A stretch of 62,002 nt of DNA from Nitrosovibrio sp. Nv4 (lineage in GTDB: Bacteria; Pseudomonadota; Gammaproteobacteria; Burkholderiales; SG8-39). How positions within the stretch are numbered: the stretch's first letter is position 1; every line of letters begins with the position of its first letter. The stretch lies in NCBI GenBank assembly GCA_945906765.1, contig CAMDRF010000006.1, positions 1 through 62,002 on the forward strand, read 5' to 3'. This document shows positions 7,991 to 16,901 of this stretch, in pieces. Below the pieces are notes generated by a model. The model was not told the origin of the DNA. It did no database searches and saw nothing but the letters and a program-made list of their open reading frames with translations. Position numbers and translations under genes: made by a program.

Positions 7991-8686
7991 TTACGCGCCG
8001 AGCTTGTCCGCCAGTTGCGCGAAATCATCCACGACGATGGTGCAGGCGGGATTCGGATTCGGATCGGGTGGGCCGCCCGGGCCCCATTCGTCGGGCCGCC
8101 GCACGAAGGCGGTCTGGAAGTCGCAGGCGCGCGCGCCGTCGAGGTCGAAATTGTGGCAGGCGACCATGAGGATTTCGGCAGGCTCCAACTGCAGCCACTT
8201 CGCGGTGGTGCGATACGCCTCGGGCCTCGTTTTATAGACGCCGATCATTTCGCAGGAAATGATGGCATCCCAGTCGATGCCGTTCCTCTTCGACACATCC
8301 ACAACGAGCGAGGTGGTGAGCAGGGTGAAGGATGCCACCACATAGCGCCTGCGCAGGCGCACGGCCGCGGCCGCGAAACCGGGCCACGCATCCAGCACGT
8401 GCCAGGTGCGCCAGATCGCATCGCGGTCGGCGGCAGTCAGCGCGTCCAGCTTGAATTCGGTTATCACTTCGTCCAGCTTCGCGCGGTGCACGTCGTCGAA
8501 GTTGTACGCAGGATATTCGGCGTTAACGATGCCCTTGAGCGAGCGGCGGCGGTATTCGTTGGTGACCGCGGCCCAGTCCGCTTTCAGTCCGCGCGCCGCG
8601 CCGGCGGCGGCGAACGCGCCGCTGATGCCGCGATGCCAGTCGAGGATGGTGCCGCCGGTGTCGAACGTGAGTGCTTTGATGGTCAT
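7991..8686 (-). CDS. Haloacid dehalogenase type II-like HAD hydrolase
   Basis: 231 residues of the HAD superfamily. The nucleophile motif is FDTGGTILDWHRG, the Thr/Ser motif II region is VASFTLLTTS, motif III Lys lies in YKTRPEAY, and motif IV is seen around HNFDLDGARACDFQTAFVRR. Order and length match the (S)-2-haloacid dehalogenase group, which hydrolyses 2-haloacids to 2-hydroxyacids, but many members act on phosphoesters or other substrates. The start at 8686 overlaps the stop of the phosphoesterase fragment upstream (ATGA), so the two were translationally coupled. Confidence 0.85.
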   Translation of the reverse strand: MTIKALTFDTGGTILDWHRGISGAFAAAGAARGLKADWAAVTNEYRRRSLKGIVNAEYPAYNFDDVHRAKLDEVITEFKLDALTAADRDAIWRTWHVLDAWPGFAAAAVRLRRRYVVASFTLLTTSLVVDVSKRNGIDWDAIISCEMIGVYKTRPEAYRTTAKWLQLEPAEILMVACHNFDLDGARACDFQTAFVRRPDEWGPGGPPDPNPNPACTIVVDDFAQLADKLGA

Positions 8687-9265
8687 GGTTGTCTCCGTAC
8701 GGCTTGGTTCGCCAGATAGCGCGGTCCGTCGTTGATGCGGCGCCAGTATGAGGCATGCGCATCGCTGCCCTCGGGCCACTGCGCGAGGAACGCGTTGCGC
8801 CAGGCGAGCGCATCGTAGTCAATCGGAAAGGCTTCCACGTGGAGCGGGCCGAGCCGCATCCGGTAGAGGGTCTTCGAATGTGGCGTCACGGAGATCCTCG
8901 TCGCCAGGCCATATTCCGTGCCCGCGAAGTTCGGCATCCCGGCGGCGCCGTTGTTGATGATGAGTCCAGCGTTATCGATTGCCTGGAGCACGGGCAGGCA
9001 GGTGTGGCTGGAGGTACAAACATGCACGCCCGCCGCGCGGAGTGCGGCCGCAGCCGCGTCGCGCCCCTCCCGGGTCGTCAGCACTTCCTGCGAAAAACCC
9101 CAGCCGGCAAGCGAATCGGCGTCGCCATGGACGATCGCGATGCGCTGCGCGCCAACCTCGGCGATGCGGTACATCGGCAGCGCAGCGAGGCGCGCCGCCG
9201 CACCGGGGGCGCGTCGCGCCGTGTCCTTGAGTCGCTCGATGATGTGGTTGGAACGGGTGACCGGC
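8683..9265 (-). pseudogene. Calcineurin-like metallophosphoesterase fragment, N-terminus lost
   Basis: The C-terminal part of a YfcE-like metallophosphoesterase can be read from about 9265 to the stop at 8683: RLAALPMYRIAEVGAQRIAI, VHGDADSLAGW (a metal-ligand GD/H block), SSHTCLPVLQ (GH-like block) and IINNGAAGMPNF. The beginning of the fold, with the first DxH and GD-NxE blocks, is missing, and upstream of SNHIIERL the sequence stops resembling the family. At that point it abuts, head to head, a reductive dehalogenase-like gene that also seems to lack its N-terminus. The gene was the first of a unit with the HAD and SDR genes. Confidence 0.65.
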
Positions 9266-9274
9266 GCCGGTGGC

Positions 9275-10232
9275 GCGGAAACCTGGTGGGAGCGGTGGTT
9301 CGCGTCGCGCCGGCCCTCGGACGGCAGCCGCTTCCCGATGGAAAACATCAAGCGGGTGCCGGAAACCACGACGCTGATTCTCGAAAGTGAGGCGCCGCGC
9401 GTGCCGAAGCGCGCCAACTTCTTCACCCGCGCGCTGAACGGCGACCTTGGCGAAAAGGCGCGGCGCGAGCGCTGGCGCTTCGCCTACAAGACGCCGATCG
9501 CGGATGCCTACGTGAAGCTCATCCGGGCGATGGTGCCGCACCAGAACGGGGCTGTGTCTGCCGAAAAAAATCCAGTGACGAACGGCCCTGTCGCCAACGC
9601 GCGCGGCATCAAGTCGCTGATGTACTACCTCGGCGCGGACATGGCGGGCGCCTGCGAGGCGAAGCGCTACGCCTGGTACTCGCACCAGGACGACGGCACG
9701 CCGATCGACATCTATCACCGCAGCGCGGTGGTGATGCTGGTGGACCAGGGCTTCGAGACCATGGAGGGCGCCTCCGGCGACGACTGGATCTCCGGCGCGC
9801 AGTCCATGCGCGCCTACATACGCGGCGGCGAGATCTGCGGCGTGGTGGCGGCGTTCATCCGCAGCCTGGGCTGGAGCGCTCGTTCGCAGACCAATGCCGA
9901 TTCCGATGTGCTGCAGCTGCCGCTGGTGCTGCTTGCCGGCCTGGGAGAACTCTCGCGCATCGGCGAGCTGGTGCTTAATCCTTTCGTCGGGCCGCGCTTC
10001 AAGAGCGCGGTGGTGACGACCGATCTGCCGCTCGCCTGGGACCAGCCGATTGACTTCGGCCTGCAGGCTTGCTGCGGCCAAGACCCACAAGATCGCTTAT
10101 TATCCGGCAACCGTGATGCCGTCGCCCGACGCAAAGGCGCCGGTGGCCGTGGATCGCAAAGCCGCGCTTGCCCAGGCGGCGAAAATGGAAACGCCCGCCG
10201 CCGCGCGGGCCAGAGCAAAGGGAAAACCATGA
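9275..10232 (+). pseudogene. Reductive dehalogenase-like gene lacking its Fe-S cluster region
   Basis: Frame 2 gives a long stretch resembling proteobacterial reductive dehalogenases: SRFPMENIKRV, GIKSLMYYLGADMAGACEAK, RYAWYSH, and the conserved FVGPRFKSAVVTTDLPLAWD then IDFGLQ. The two ferredoxin-type CxxCxxCxxxCP motifs should follow immediately, but at about 10072-10080 the reading jumps to another frame with a tail-like segment (THKIAYYPATVMPSPDAKAP, then VDRKAALAQAAKMETP) ending at 10232. That tail matches my memory of the family C-terminus. Such enzymes need corrinoid and two 4Fe-4S clusters, so this copy should be inactive. The tail overlaps the next ATG (ATGA), as in an original operon with the Bug gene. 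Possible ATG at 9338; the true start may be lost. Confidence 0.6.
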
Positions 10233-11191
10233 TCCGGATCGCGTTGTTCACCTTGATTTCCGTGCTTGCCGCATTACCTGCCGCCGCCCAGGAGTGGCCC
10301 TCCAAACCGGTGAAATTGATCGTGCCGTTCCCGCCGGGCGGCTCGGTGGATCCGCTGGCGCGGTTGCTGGGTGCGAAGCTTGGCGACGCGCTCAAGCAGC
10401 AGTTCATCGTGGAGAACCGACCGGGGGCGGGCGGCTCTATCGGCACCTCGGCCGTGGCCAAGGCGCCAGCCGACGGGTATACGTTTGCAGTCGTCTTTGA
10501 TTCGCACGGCGTGAACCAGGCGCTGATCGCCAACCTGCCCTACGACACGGCAAAGGATTTCGCGCCGGTGATGCTGGTCGGCACCGCGCCGTACGCGATC
10601 GCGACGCAGGCGGGCAAACCCTGGAAATCCTTCGCCGAAGTCGTCGCCGCATCAAAGGCCAAGCCGGAGTCCGTGAGCATCGGTTCGATCGGCAACGGCA
10701 CGCTCGGCCACCTGGTGCTGGTGCAGGCGCAGCAGATGGGCGGCTTCAGGATCACACACGCGCCTTTCGCCGGCGGCGGGCCGATGAACCAGAACATCCT
10801 CGGCGGCCAGATCGACATGGGCATCGGCTCGGTCGCGCTGCTCTCGCCGCAGGTGCGAGGGGGCAAGATGCGCGCCATCGCCACCACCGGCGAGAAGCGC
10901 GCGGTGGCGATGCCCGACGTGCCGACTTTGATCGAGCAGGGCTTTGCGGGGCTGACGGCGCATGCCTGGTGGGGCATTTATGCGCCCGTCGGCACGCCGA
11001 AGCCCATCATCGACAAGTTCCACGCCGAACTGGTCAAGGTGCTGTCGCAGCCCGACGTGCGCAAGACGCTCGCCGAAGGCCTGGGCATGGACCTCGTGGT
11101 GAGCACGCCGGAGGAATTGCAGAAGTGGACGATCGAGCAACTGGCGCGCTGGGGCAAGATCGTGAAAGACAACAACATCAAGACCGACTGA
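10229..11191 (+). CDS. Bug/TctC family tripartite tricarboxylate transporter receptor
   Basis: Complete 320-residue receptor. Signal peptide MIRIALFTLISVLAALPAAAQ, then WPSKPVKLIVPFPPGGSVDP, ENRPGAGGSIGT, ADGYTFAVVF and the lobe-two THAPFAGGGPMNQNILGGQ ligand loop, ending WGKIVKDNNIKTD. The ATG overlaps the stop of the damaged reductive dehalogenase-like gene, and the dehydrogenase gene starts one base after its stop. This suggests a unit for uptake and turnover of one substrate. By position the ligand might be a halogenated or hydroxylated acid, but that is only an inference from neighbours. Confidence 0.93.
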   Translation: MIRIALFTLISVLAALPAAAQEWPSKPVKLIVPFPPGGSVDPLARLLGAKLGDALKQQFIVENRPGAGGSIGTSAVAKAPADGYTFAVVFDSHGVNQALIANLPYDTAKDFAPVMLVGTAPYAIATQAGKPWKSFAEVVAASKAKPESVSIGSIGNGTLGHLVLVQAQQMGGFRITHAPFAGGGPMNQNILGGQIDMGIGSVALLSPQVRGGKMRAIATTGEKRAVAMPDVPTLIEQGFAGLTAHAWWGIYAPVGTPKPIIDKFHAELVKVLSQPDVRKTLAEGLGMDLVVSTPEELQKWTIEQLARWGKIVKDNNIKTD

Positions 11192-11192
11192 T

Positions 11193-12176
11193 TTGAAGCT
11201 CGCTGTTCTAGACGACTATCAGCGGCTCGCTCTCAAGTCCGCCGACTGGGAGCGGCTGCGCAGGCGCGGCGTGGAGGTGAGCGTCTTCCACGAGGCGTTT
11301 GGCTCGCGCGAAGACGCCGCCGCGAAGCTGGCGCCCTTCGAGGTGCTGGTGCTGATGCGCGAGCGCACCCCGTTTGCGCGCGAACTCATCGAGAAACTGC
11401 CGAAACTGAAATTCATTGCGCTCACCGGGCTGCGCTCGGCGAGCCTCGACCTCGCGGCCTGCAGCGCGCGCGGCGTTCCGGTGAGCCACACCGGGCCCGG
11501 CCGCACGCAGACCGTCACCGCCGAGCTCGCCTTCGGACTGATTCTCGCCGCGGCGCGCGACTTCGCGCGCGCCGAGCGCAACATGCGCGCGGGACGCTGG
11601 CACGAGGGACTGCGCGGCGGCACCGTGCTCGATGGCAAGCGCCTCGGCGTCGTCGGCCTTGGCAAGCTTGGCGGCCGCGTCGCCGGGTACGCGAAGGCCT
11701 TCGGCATGGAGGTGGTCGCCTGGAGCCAGAACCTGACCGCCGAGCGCGCCGCGGAACTCGGCGTGGCGAAAGTGGCGAAGGAAGAGCTGCTCAAGACCTC
11801 GGACTTCGTCTCCATCCACCTGGTCCTTTCGGAGCGCACGCGGGGCCTGATTGGCGCGGCGGAAATTGCGCTGATGAAGCCCGCCGCGGTGCTGGTGAAT
11901 ACCTCGCGCGGGCCGATCGTGGACGAGAAGGCGATGCTCGCGGCGCTCACGAGCGGCAGGCTCGGGCACGCGGCGCTCGATGTTTACGACCACGAGCCGC
12001 TGCCCGCCGATCATCCGCTGCGCAAGATGGAGAACGTCACGCTGATCCCGCACCTCGGCTATGTGAGCGACGGCGTGCTGGCGGGCTTCTGGGGCGACAG
12101 CATCGAGAACGTCGAAGCCTGGCTGGACGGCAGGCCAATCCGGGTCCTGAATCACGAGTCGCTGAGCCGGCGTTGA
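11193..12176 (+). CDS. D-2-hydroxyacid dehydrogenase family protein
   Basis: 327 residues. Rossmann motif GVVGLGKLGG at about 152-161, and the catalytic triad Arg239 (NTSRGP), Glu268 (YDHEPLP) and His287 (IPHLGY) are all present. The family interconverts 2-hydroxyacids and 2-ketoacids with NAD(P)H. The exact substrate is open, though the sequence type is close to the phosphoglycerate or hydroxypyruvate-like group of Burkholderiales. The TTG start at 11193 matches the conserved MKLAVLDDYQ opening and lies one base past the Bug stop. Its own stop overlaps the start of the EamA gene, so these genes are likely co-transcribed. Confidence 0.92.
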   Translation: MKLAVLDDYQRLALKSADWERLRRRGVEVSVFHEAFGSREDAAAKLAPFEVLVLMRERTPFARELIEKLPKLKFIALTGLRSASLDLAACSARGVPVSHTGPGRTQTVTAELAFGLILAAARDFARAERNMRAGRWHEGLRGGTVLDGKRLGVVGLGKLGGRVAGYAKAFGMEVVAWSQNLTAERAAELGVAKVAKEELLKTSDFVSIHLVLSERTRGLIGAAEIALMKPAAVLVNTSRGPIVDEKAMLAALTSGRLGHAALDVYDHEPLPADHPLRKMENVTLIPHLGYVSDGVLAGFWGDSIENVEAWLDGRPIRVLNHESLSRR

Positions 12177-13081
12177 GCGAGCAGCCGATTTCCCGCTGGG
12201 TCGGGATCGCGTTGCTGCTCGCGATCGCCGTCGTATTCGGCAGCAACCACGTCGCCGCGCGCATCGCCTTCGATCACGGCGCCAACGTCACCACCGCGAT
12301 CGTCTTCCGCTCCGCGGGAACCGCGCTGGTGGTTCTCGCCTTGCTCCTCTACAACGGAATTTCATTGCGAATGCCGGGGAAAACATTCGCGCACTCGGTA
12401 TTGATCGGCCTGCTCATCGCGGTGCAGAGCTACTGCCTCTACTCGGCGGTGGCGCTGATCCCAGTGGCGCTGGCGCTGCTCGCGTTCAACACCTTTCCTA
12501 TGCTGCTCGCGCTGATCTCATGGGTCGGCGGTGGCGAGCGGCCGTCGCGGCGCGTGCTGCTCGCCATGCCGGTGGCCCTGGCCGGCCTCGCGCTCGCGCT
12601 GGATGTTTGGGGGACGAGCGGCGCGCATTTATCCGGCTTCGCCCGCCGCTGGGCCGAAGTCGGCGCCGGCGTGCTCTGGGCGCTCGGCGCCTCGATTTCG
12701 TTCGCCACGGCGCTGTATCTCATCACCCGCTGGCTGGGAACCATGGACGGGCGGCTGCGCAGCTTCCTCTTCATGAGCGTGGTGGCGGTGGTGACGCTCG
12801 CCGGCGGCACGCTCGCGGGCGGCTTCGCGTTCCCCGCGGATGGCGCCGGCTGGATCGCGCTCGCGCTGCTGACCGTGTTCTACGGCACCGCGATCACCTC
12901 GACGTTCGTGTTGCTGCCGAAGCTTGGCGCGGTGAACAACGCCGCGGTGCTCAACTTCGAGCCGATCGCGGTGCTGGGACTCGCCTGGGTGATCCTCGGC
13001 CAGGCGGTGGCGCCGCTGCAGATCGTGGGCGCCTTCATCGTGGTTGGCTCGATTGCGTGGATGGGGGCGGGCAAGCGATGA
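12173..13081 (+). CDS. EamA/DMT superfamily transporter
   Basis: 302 residues made of about ten hydrophobic segments in two EamA repeats (about 10-145 and 160-300). It opens with WVGIALLLAIAVVFGSNHVA and ends with LQIVGAFIVVGSIAWMG. Members of this inner-membrane family export metabolites or amino acids. The substrate cannot be read. TTG start at 12173 within the stop region of the preceding dehydrogenase (four-base overlap), and its stop overlaps the next ATG (ATGA). A role in exporting an end product of the pathway upstream is possible but unproven. Confidence 0.9.
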   Translation: MSEQPISRWVGIALLLAIAVVFGSNHVAARIAFDHGANVTTAIVFRSAGTALVVLALLLYNGISLRMPGKTFAHSVLIGLLIAVQSYCLYSAVALIPVALALLAFNTFPMLLALISWVGGGERPSRRVLLAMPVALAGLALALDVWGTSGAHLSGFARRWAEVGAGVLWALGASISFATALYLITRWLGTMDGRLRSFLFMSVVAVVTLAGGTLAGGFAFPADGAGWIALALLTVFYGTAITSTFVLLPKLGAVNNAAVLNFEPIAVLGLAWVILGQAVAPLQIVGAFIVVGSIAWMGAGKR

Positions 13082-13707
13082 CGACGCACCTGTGCATCGT
13101 GCGCCACGGCGAGACCGCCTGGAACGCCGAGCATCGCGTGCAGGGGCAGCTGGACATACCATTGAACGCGATCGGCCATGCGCAGGCAGTGGCAACCTCG
13201 AAGGTGCTGTGCCGGGAAAAATTCGACGTTGTCTACTCGAGTGACCTTTCGCGCGCGCGGCAGACAGCAGAGCCGACCGCGAATTTTCTTTCGGCAAAAA
13301 TTCTTCAGGAAAAAGATTTGAGGGAAAGACACTACGGCATTTTCGAGCGCCTGACTTATGCCGAAGTCAAAGTGCGCTATCCGGAGGACTATGCCCGCTT
13401 CGAAGCGCGCGATCCGGAGTACGCGTTTCGCACCGGGGAGAGCCTGAAGGATTTTTCCGCAAGGAGCATTGCCATCATTTCAAGGCTGGCAAAGCAGCAT
13501 GAAAACGAAAGCATTCTCGTATTCACGCACGGCGGCGTGCTCGACATGCTCTACCGCTTCATTTCCGGCCTGCCTTTGAGCGCCGAACGAAAATTCGGCA
13601 TCCCTAACGCCGGGCTGAATCGCGTTGAAGTGACGCCGGCCGGCTGGCAGATCCGCGCCTGGGCCGACACCGCCCATCTCGAAGGCGCGCTCGACGACCT
13701 GGCGTAG
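13078..13707 (+). CDS. Histidine phosphatase family protein (phosphoglycerate mutase-like)
   Basis: 209 residues. The catalytic RHGETAWN motif is at about residues 9-16, with the phosphate-pocket Arg in SSDLSRARQTAEP, the acid residue around RERHYGIFE, and the second His in THGGVLDML. This is the branch of small broad-specificity phosphatases or cobalamin/GpmB-like mutases. There is no signal peptide. It starts inside the stop of the EamA gene, so it belongs to the same unit. Local AT-richer stretches at about 13280-13330 and 13440-13510 contrast with the neighbouring GC-rich codons but do not disturb motifs. Confidence 0.92.
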   Translation: MTTHLCIVRHGETAWNAEHRVQGQLDIPLNAIGHAQAVATSKVLCREKFDVVYSSDLSRARQTAEPTANFLSAKILQEKDLRERHYGIFERLTYAEVKVRYPEDYARFEARDPEYAFRTGESLKDFSARSIAIISRLAKQHENESILVFTHGGVLDMLYRFISGLPLSAERKFGIPNAGLNRVEVTPAGWQIRAWADTAHLEGALDDLA

Positions 13708-13710
13708 TTT

Positions 13711-15771
13711 CTAGCGCACGACCTTGAACAGGTTGTTGAAGCTGTCGGTCCAGGCGGTGAGGCCGGGAATCGGCACGATGTCGTCGGCATCCTCGAAGCG
13801 CTTGTCGGCCAGCAGTTTCGCGTTGTCGGTCACCAGCACGTAGGCGGTGCCGGCATATTTCTCGTCCGAGGGATCGTCGTTGATGAGCAAGATCTTCATG
13901 CCTTCCGCTTCGGCGACGAGCTTCAATTGCGGCGCGAGGTTCACGAAGCGGTTGGTGGCGTTGTAGACCACCACGCCGCCGGGCGCGAGATGGCGCTTGT
14001 AGGCCTGCAGCGCTTCGCGCGTCAGCAGGTGGATCGGGATCGAGCCGCTGGAGAAGGCATCCACCGAGATCAGGTTGAAGGCCTGCGGCGCGTCGCGCTC
14101 CATGTTGAGGCGCCCGTCGCCGGTGACGACCTCGATCTTCGCCCTGGAATCCGACAGGTACCAGAACTGCTCGCGCGCGATCTTCACCACGTCGGGGTCG
14201 AGTTCGTAGATGCGGAAGCTGTCGCCGGGCCTGCCCCAGGCCATGAACACACCCACGCCCAGGCCGATGACGCCGACGCGCCGCGGCCCCTGGTCGTAGA
14301 AGGCCAGAGCGCGCGCGATGCCCGAGGCGGGGCCGAAATAGCTGATCGGCTGCGTGCGCAAGGCGGGGTCGGTGTACTGCCAGCCGTGGTTGATGACGCC
14401 GTGCACCAGGGCGCGCGTTACGCGCCCATCGCTGCTGCGGTCATACTCCTTGACGCGCAGCGTGCCGTAGAAATTGCGCGTCATGAAGATCGCGTCGGTG
14501 TGGATGTAGTCCGCGTACTTGTAGCCGTGCCAGGCCACGGTCGCGGTAACCGCGAGAGCCGCGACGGGCGCCACGAATTGAATTCTCCCTGCCGCAGTCC
14601 GCGCCGCACGCCAGGTGAGCAGGGCGGCAAGCGCGCCGCAGGCGGCGAGCGCGATGGGTAGTTCGACGAATATCGCGAAGATGCGGGGCGCGATCAGGCC
14701 GACGAACAGGCCGCCGCCGGCGCCGCCGATGGAGATCATCAGGTAGAAGCGCGTGAGATAGCGCGGCGCCGGCCGCATTGCGGCAAGTTCGCCGTGGCAG
14801 AACATGCAGGCGGCGAACAGTCCGGCGCTGTAGAGCGCGATCGCGTAGCGGATGTCCATCACGCCGAGGTTCTCGTAGAGGAACCAGGACATGCCGAGCA
14901 TCAGCGCGAACAGCGCCGGCAGCCCCCAGGCGCGCGCGTACCAGCCGCTTTTCGCGCGCCCGCCGCCCACGTCGAACACCAGGATGAATGACAGCAGGTA
15001 CAGCACCAGCGGCACGATCCAGATGAAGGGCACCGACGCCACGTTCTGCGTGATGTGGCTGGTCACCGCCAGCAGCATCAGCGAGCCGAGGGCCGAGAGC
15101 GTCAGCCAGAGGACGTAGTCGGTGGCACGGGGCGGCGACTGTTCTTTTTCCTCGTTTTTCCTATCTGCTTCAAAATCTTTCATGGCCGCGGGATGTTTTG
15201 CCGCCATCCATGCCGACGCGCCGCACAAGGCAGCGAACACGACATAGGCCGTGCTCCACGCGTAGGACTGGGTCTGGAGGGAGGTCGCCGGTTCGATCAG
15301 CGGCGGATAGGCGACGAGCGCGGCCAGCGACGCGAGATTGGAGAGCGCGAACAGGCGATACACCGTGCCGCCCGGAAAGCTGCGCGCGAACCAGGCCTGC
15401 ACCAGCGGCCCGGTGGTCGAGAGGAGGAAGTACGGCAGGCCGATGGTCATGACGAGCAGCAGCAGGATGCGCGCGGTCGGTTCGGTGTCCGGCGCCGGCT
15501 TCCAGCTCTCCGAGGCGAGGATCGGCAGGAAGGCGAGGCTCGCGACGAGCAGCAGCGTGTGGATGGCGGCCTGCGTGCGCGGCGCGCACCTGCGCACGAG
15601 GGCATCGGCGTAGGCATAGCCGCCCAGCAGCACGAGTTGGAAGAACACCATGCATACCGTCCAGACCGAGGCGTTGCCGCCGAACCAGGGCAGGATCTGC
15701 TTGGCGATGATGGGCTGCACCAGGAACAGCAGGAATGCGCTGGTGAATACGGTGGCTGCGAAGAGAACCAT
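13711..15771 (-). CDS. Membrane-fused spermidine synthase-like protein
   Basis: 686 residues in two parts. The first about 420 residues form many hydrophobic segments, beginning FAATVFTSAFLLFLVQPIIA. The C-terminal part is a spermidine synthase-like Rossmann fold with VIGLGVGVFMAW, YELDPDVVKIA, VVTGDGRLNME and ISVDAFSSGSIP, where the usual DAFSSDSIPxHLLT pattern is kept. Such fused proteins are common in bacteria, but most lack proof of polyamine synthase activity; a methyltransferase-like or aminopropyl transfer function is possible. It is convergent with the phosphatase gene, with only three bases between stops. Confidence 0.88.
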   Translation of the reverse strand: MVLFAATVFTSAFLLFLVQPIIAKQILPWFGGNASVWTVCMVFFQLVLLGGYAYADALVRRCAPRTQAAIHTLLLVASLAFLPILASESWKPAPDTEPTARILLLLVMTIGLPYFLLSTTGPLVQAWFARSFPGGTVYRLFALSNLASLAALVAYPPLIEPATSLQTQSYAWSTAYVVFAALCGASAWMAAKHPAAMKDFEADRKNEEKEQSPPRATDYVLWLTLSALGSLMLLAVTSHITQNVASVPFIWIVPLVLYLLSFILVFDVGGGRAKSGWYARAWGLPALFALMLGMSWFLYENLGVMDIRYAIALYSAGLFAACMFCHGELAAMRPAPRYLTRFYLMISIGGAGGGLFVGLIAPRIFAIFVELPIALAACGALAALLTWRAARTAAGRIQFVAPVAALAVTATVAWHGYKYADYIHTDAIFMTRNFYGTLRVKEYDRSSDGRVTRALVHGVINHGWQYTDPALRTQPISYFGPASGIARALAFYDQGPRRVGVIGLGVGVFMAWGRPGDSFRIYELDPDVVKIAREQFWYLSDSRAKIEVVTGDGRLNMERDAPQAFNLISVDAFSSGSIPIHLLTREALQAYKRHLAPGGVVVYNATNRFVNLAPQLKLVAEAEGMKILLINDDPSDEKYAGTAYVLVTDNAKLLADKRFEDADDIVPIPGLTAWTDSFNNLFKVVR

Positions 15772-15810
15772 GTGAAGTAGGAGCCCGGGACGCGTGAAAA
15801 AAGCGTGAAT

Positions 15811-16842
15811 CTATACGTCCAGCGGCGCTTCGTCCATGTTCGAGGTTTGTTCCCGCAATTCCAGGATGCGATCCTGCCAGTAGCGCTGGGTGCCGAACCA
15901 CGGAAAGGCGGCCGGAAACGCGGGATCCTCCCAGCGGCGCGCGAGCCAGGCCGAGTAGTGGATCAGGCGCAGGGTTCTGAGCGGCTCGATCAGGCCGAGT
16001 TCTTCCCGGTTGAAGCCGTGAAATTGCTCGTATCCTTGAAGCAGGGCGCGCAACTGCTTTGTCGCGGTGGCCCGGTCGCCGGCCAGCAGCATCCACAGGT
16101 CCTGCGCTGCGGGACCCATGCGTGCGTCGTCCAGGTCGACGAAATGCGGCCCGCCGAGCGCGGTATTGCCGCCCTCGGTCCAGAGAATGTTGCCGGCATG
16201 GCAGTCGCCATGCAGGCGAATCAGGCGGGTGCGCTCCGTTCTTTCGAATATGTTCCTGGTGCTTTCAAGCGCCAGGTTCACGGTCGAGCGCCATGCCTCG
16301 CGCAAATCCTGCGGCAGCATGCCGGAGGCAAGCAGCCAGTCGCGCGGCTCGGCGCCGAAGGTTTCGACGTTCAGCGCCGGGCGCGCCTTGAACGGCCGTA
16401 GCGCGCCCACGGCGTGAATGCGTCCGAGGAAGCGGCCGATCCACTCCAGCACATTTTCGTTTTCCAGCTCGGGCGGGCGGCCGCCGCGGCGCGGGAACAC
16501 CGCGAAGCGGATGTCGTTGAAGGTATTGAGGGTCTTGCCGTCGAGCTCGAAGGGCGCCACGACGGGAATTTCGCGCTCCACCAGCTCGGCCGCAAAAGCG
16601 TGTTCTTCCAGGAGCTGGGCTTCGCTCCAGCGGTGCGGGCGGTAGAACTTGGCCACGACCACGGAAGGCCCTGCGCCTTCCGTCCTGCCGACGTCGTCTT
16701 CCAGGCTGACCTGGTAGACGCGGTTCTCGTAGCTGTTCAACGCGAGCAGGCGCCCGTCGCCGCGCAATCCCACGCTCTCGAGCGCATCCAGCACCGCGTC
16801 CGGCGTCAGGTTTTCGTAGGGTTTGGAGCGATCGCTGGCCAC
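15811..16842 (-). CDS. srkA: Stress response kinase A (YihE/RdoA family)
   Basis: 343 residues with the APH/choline-kinase-like fold. The catalytic block is LIRLHGDCHAGNILW followed by FVDLDDARMGPAAQDLWMLL, which match the HGDxHxxN and D motifs of SrkA. The N-terminus has ENLTPDAVLDALESVGLRGD and NSYENRVYQV. In Escherichia coli the kinase phosphorylates Ser/Thr and protects against stress-induced death linked to MazEF and the Cpx system. Divergent from mlaF with about 60 bases between. That spacer holds a short hairpin at about 16858-16873. Confidence 0.92.
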   Translation of the reverse strand: MASDRSKPYENLTPDAVLDALESVGLRGDGRLLALNSYENRVYQVSLEDDVGRTEGAGPSVVVAKFYRPHRWSEAQLLEEHAFAAELVEREIPVVAPFELDGKTLNTFNDIRFAVFPRRGGRPPELENENVLEWIGRFLGRIHAVGALRPFKARPALNVETFGAEPRDWLLASGMLPQDLREAWRSTVNLALESTRNIFERTERTRLIRLHGDCHAGNILWTEGGNTALGGPHFVDLDDARMGPAAQDLWMLLAGDRATATKQLRALLQGYEQFHGFNREELGLIEPLRTLRLIHYSAWLARRWEDPAFPAAFPWFGTQRYWQDRILELREQTSNMDEAPLDV

Positions 16843-16901
16843 GCAATCATTCTAGGGCTTGGCGCTGGCCAAGCATGCGCGTCGGTTAAACTGCCGCTTC
16901 A

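Noticed and set aside
16858-16873. Hairpin between srkA and mlaF as a terminator
   Set aside because: The genes diverge, so no transcript ends here. A six-base stem without a T-run may be chance or a weak operator.
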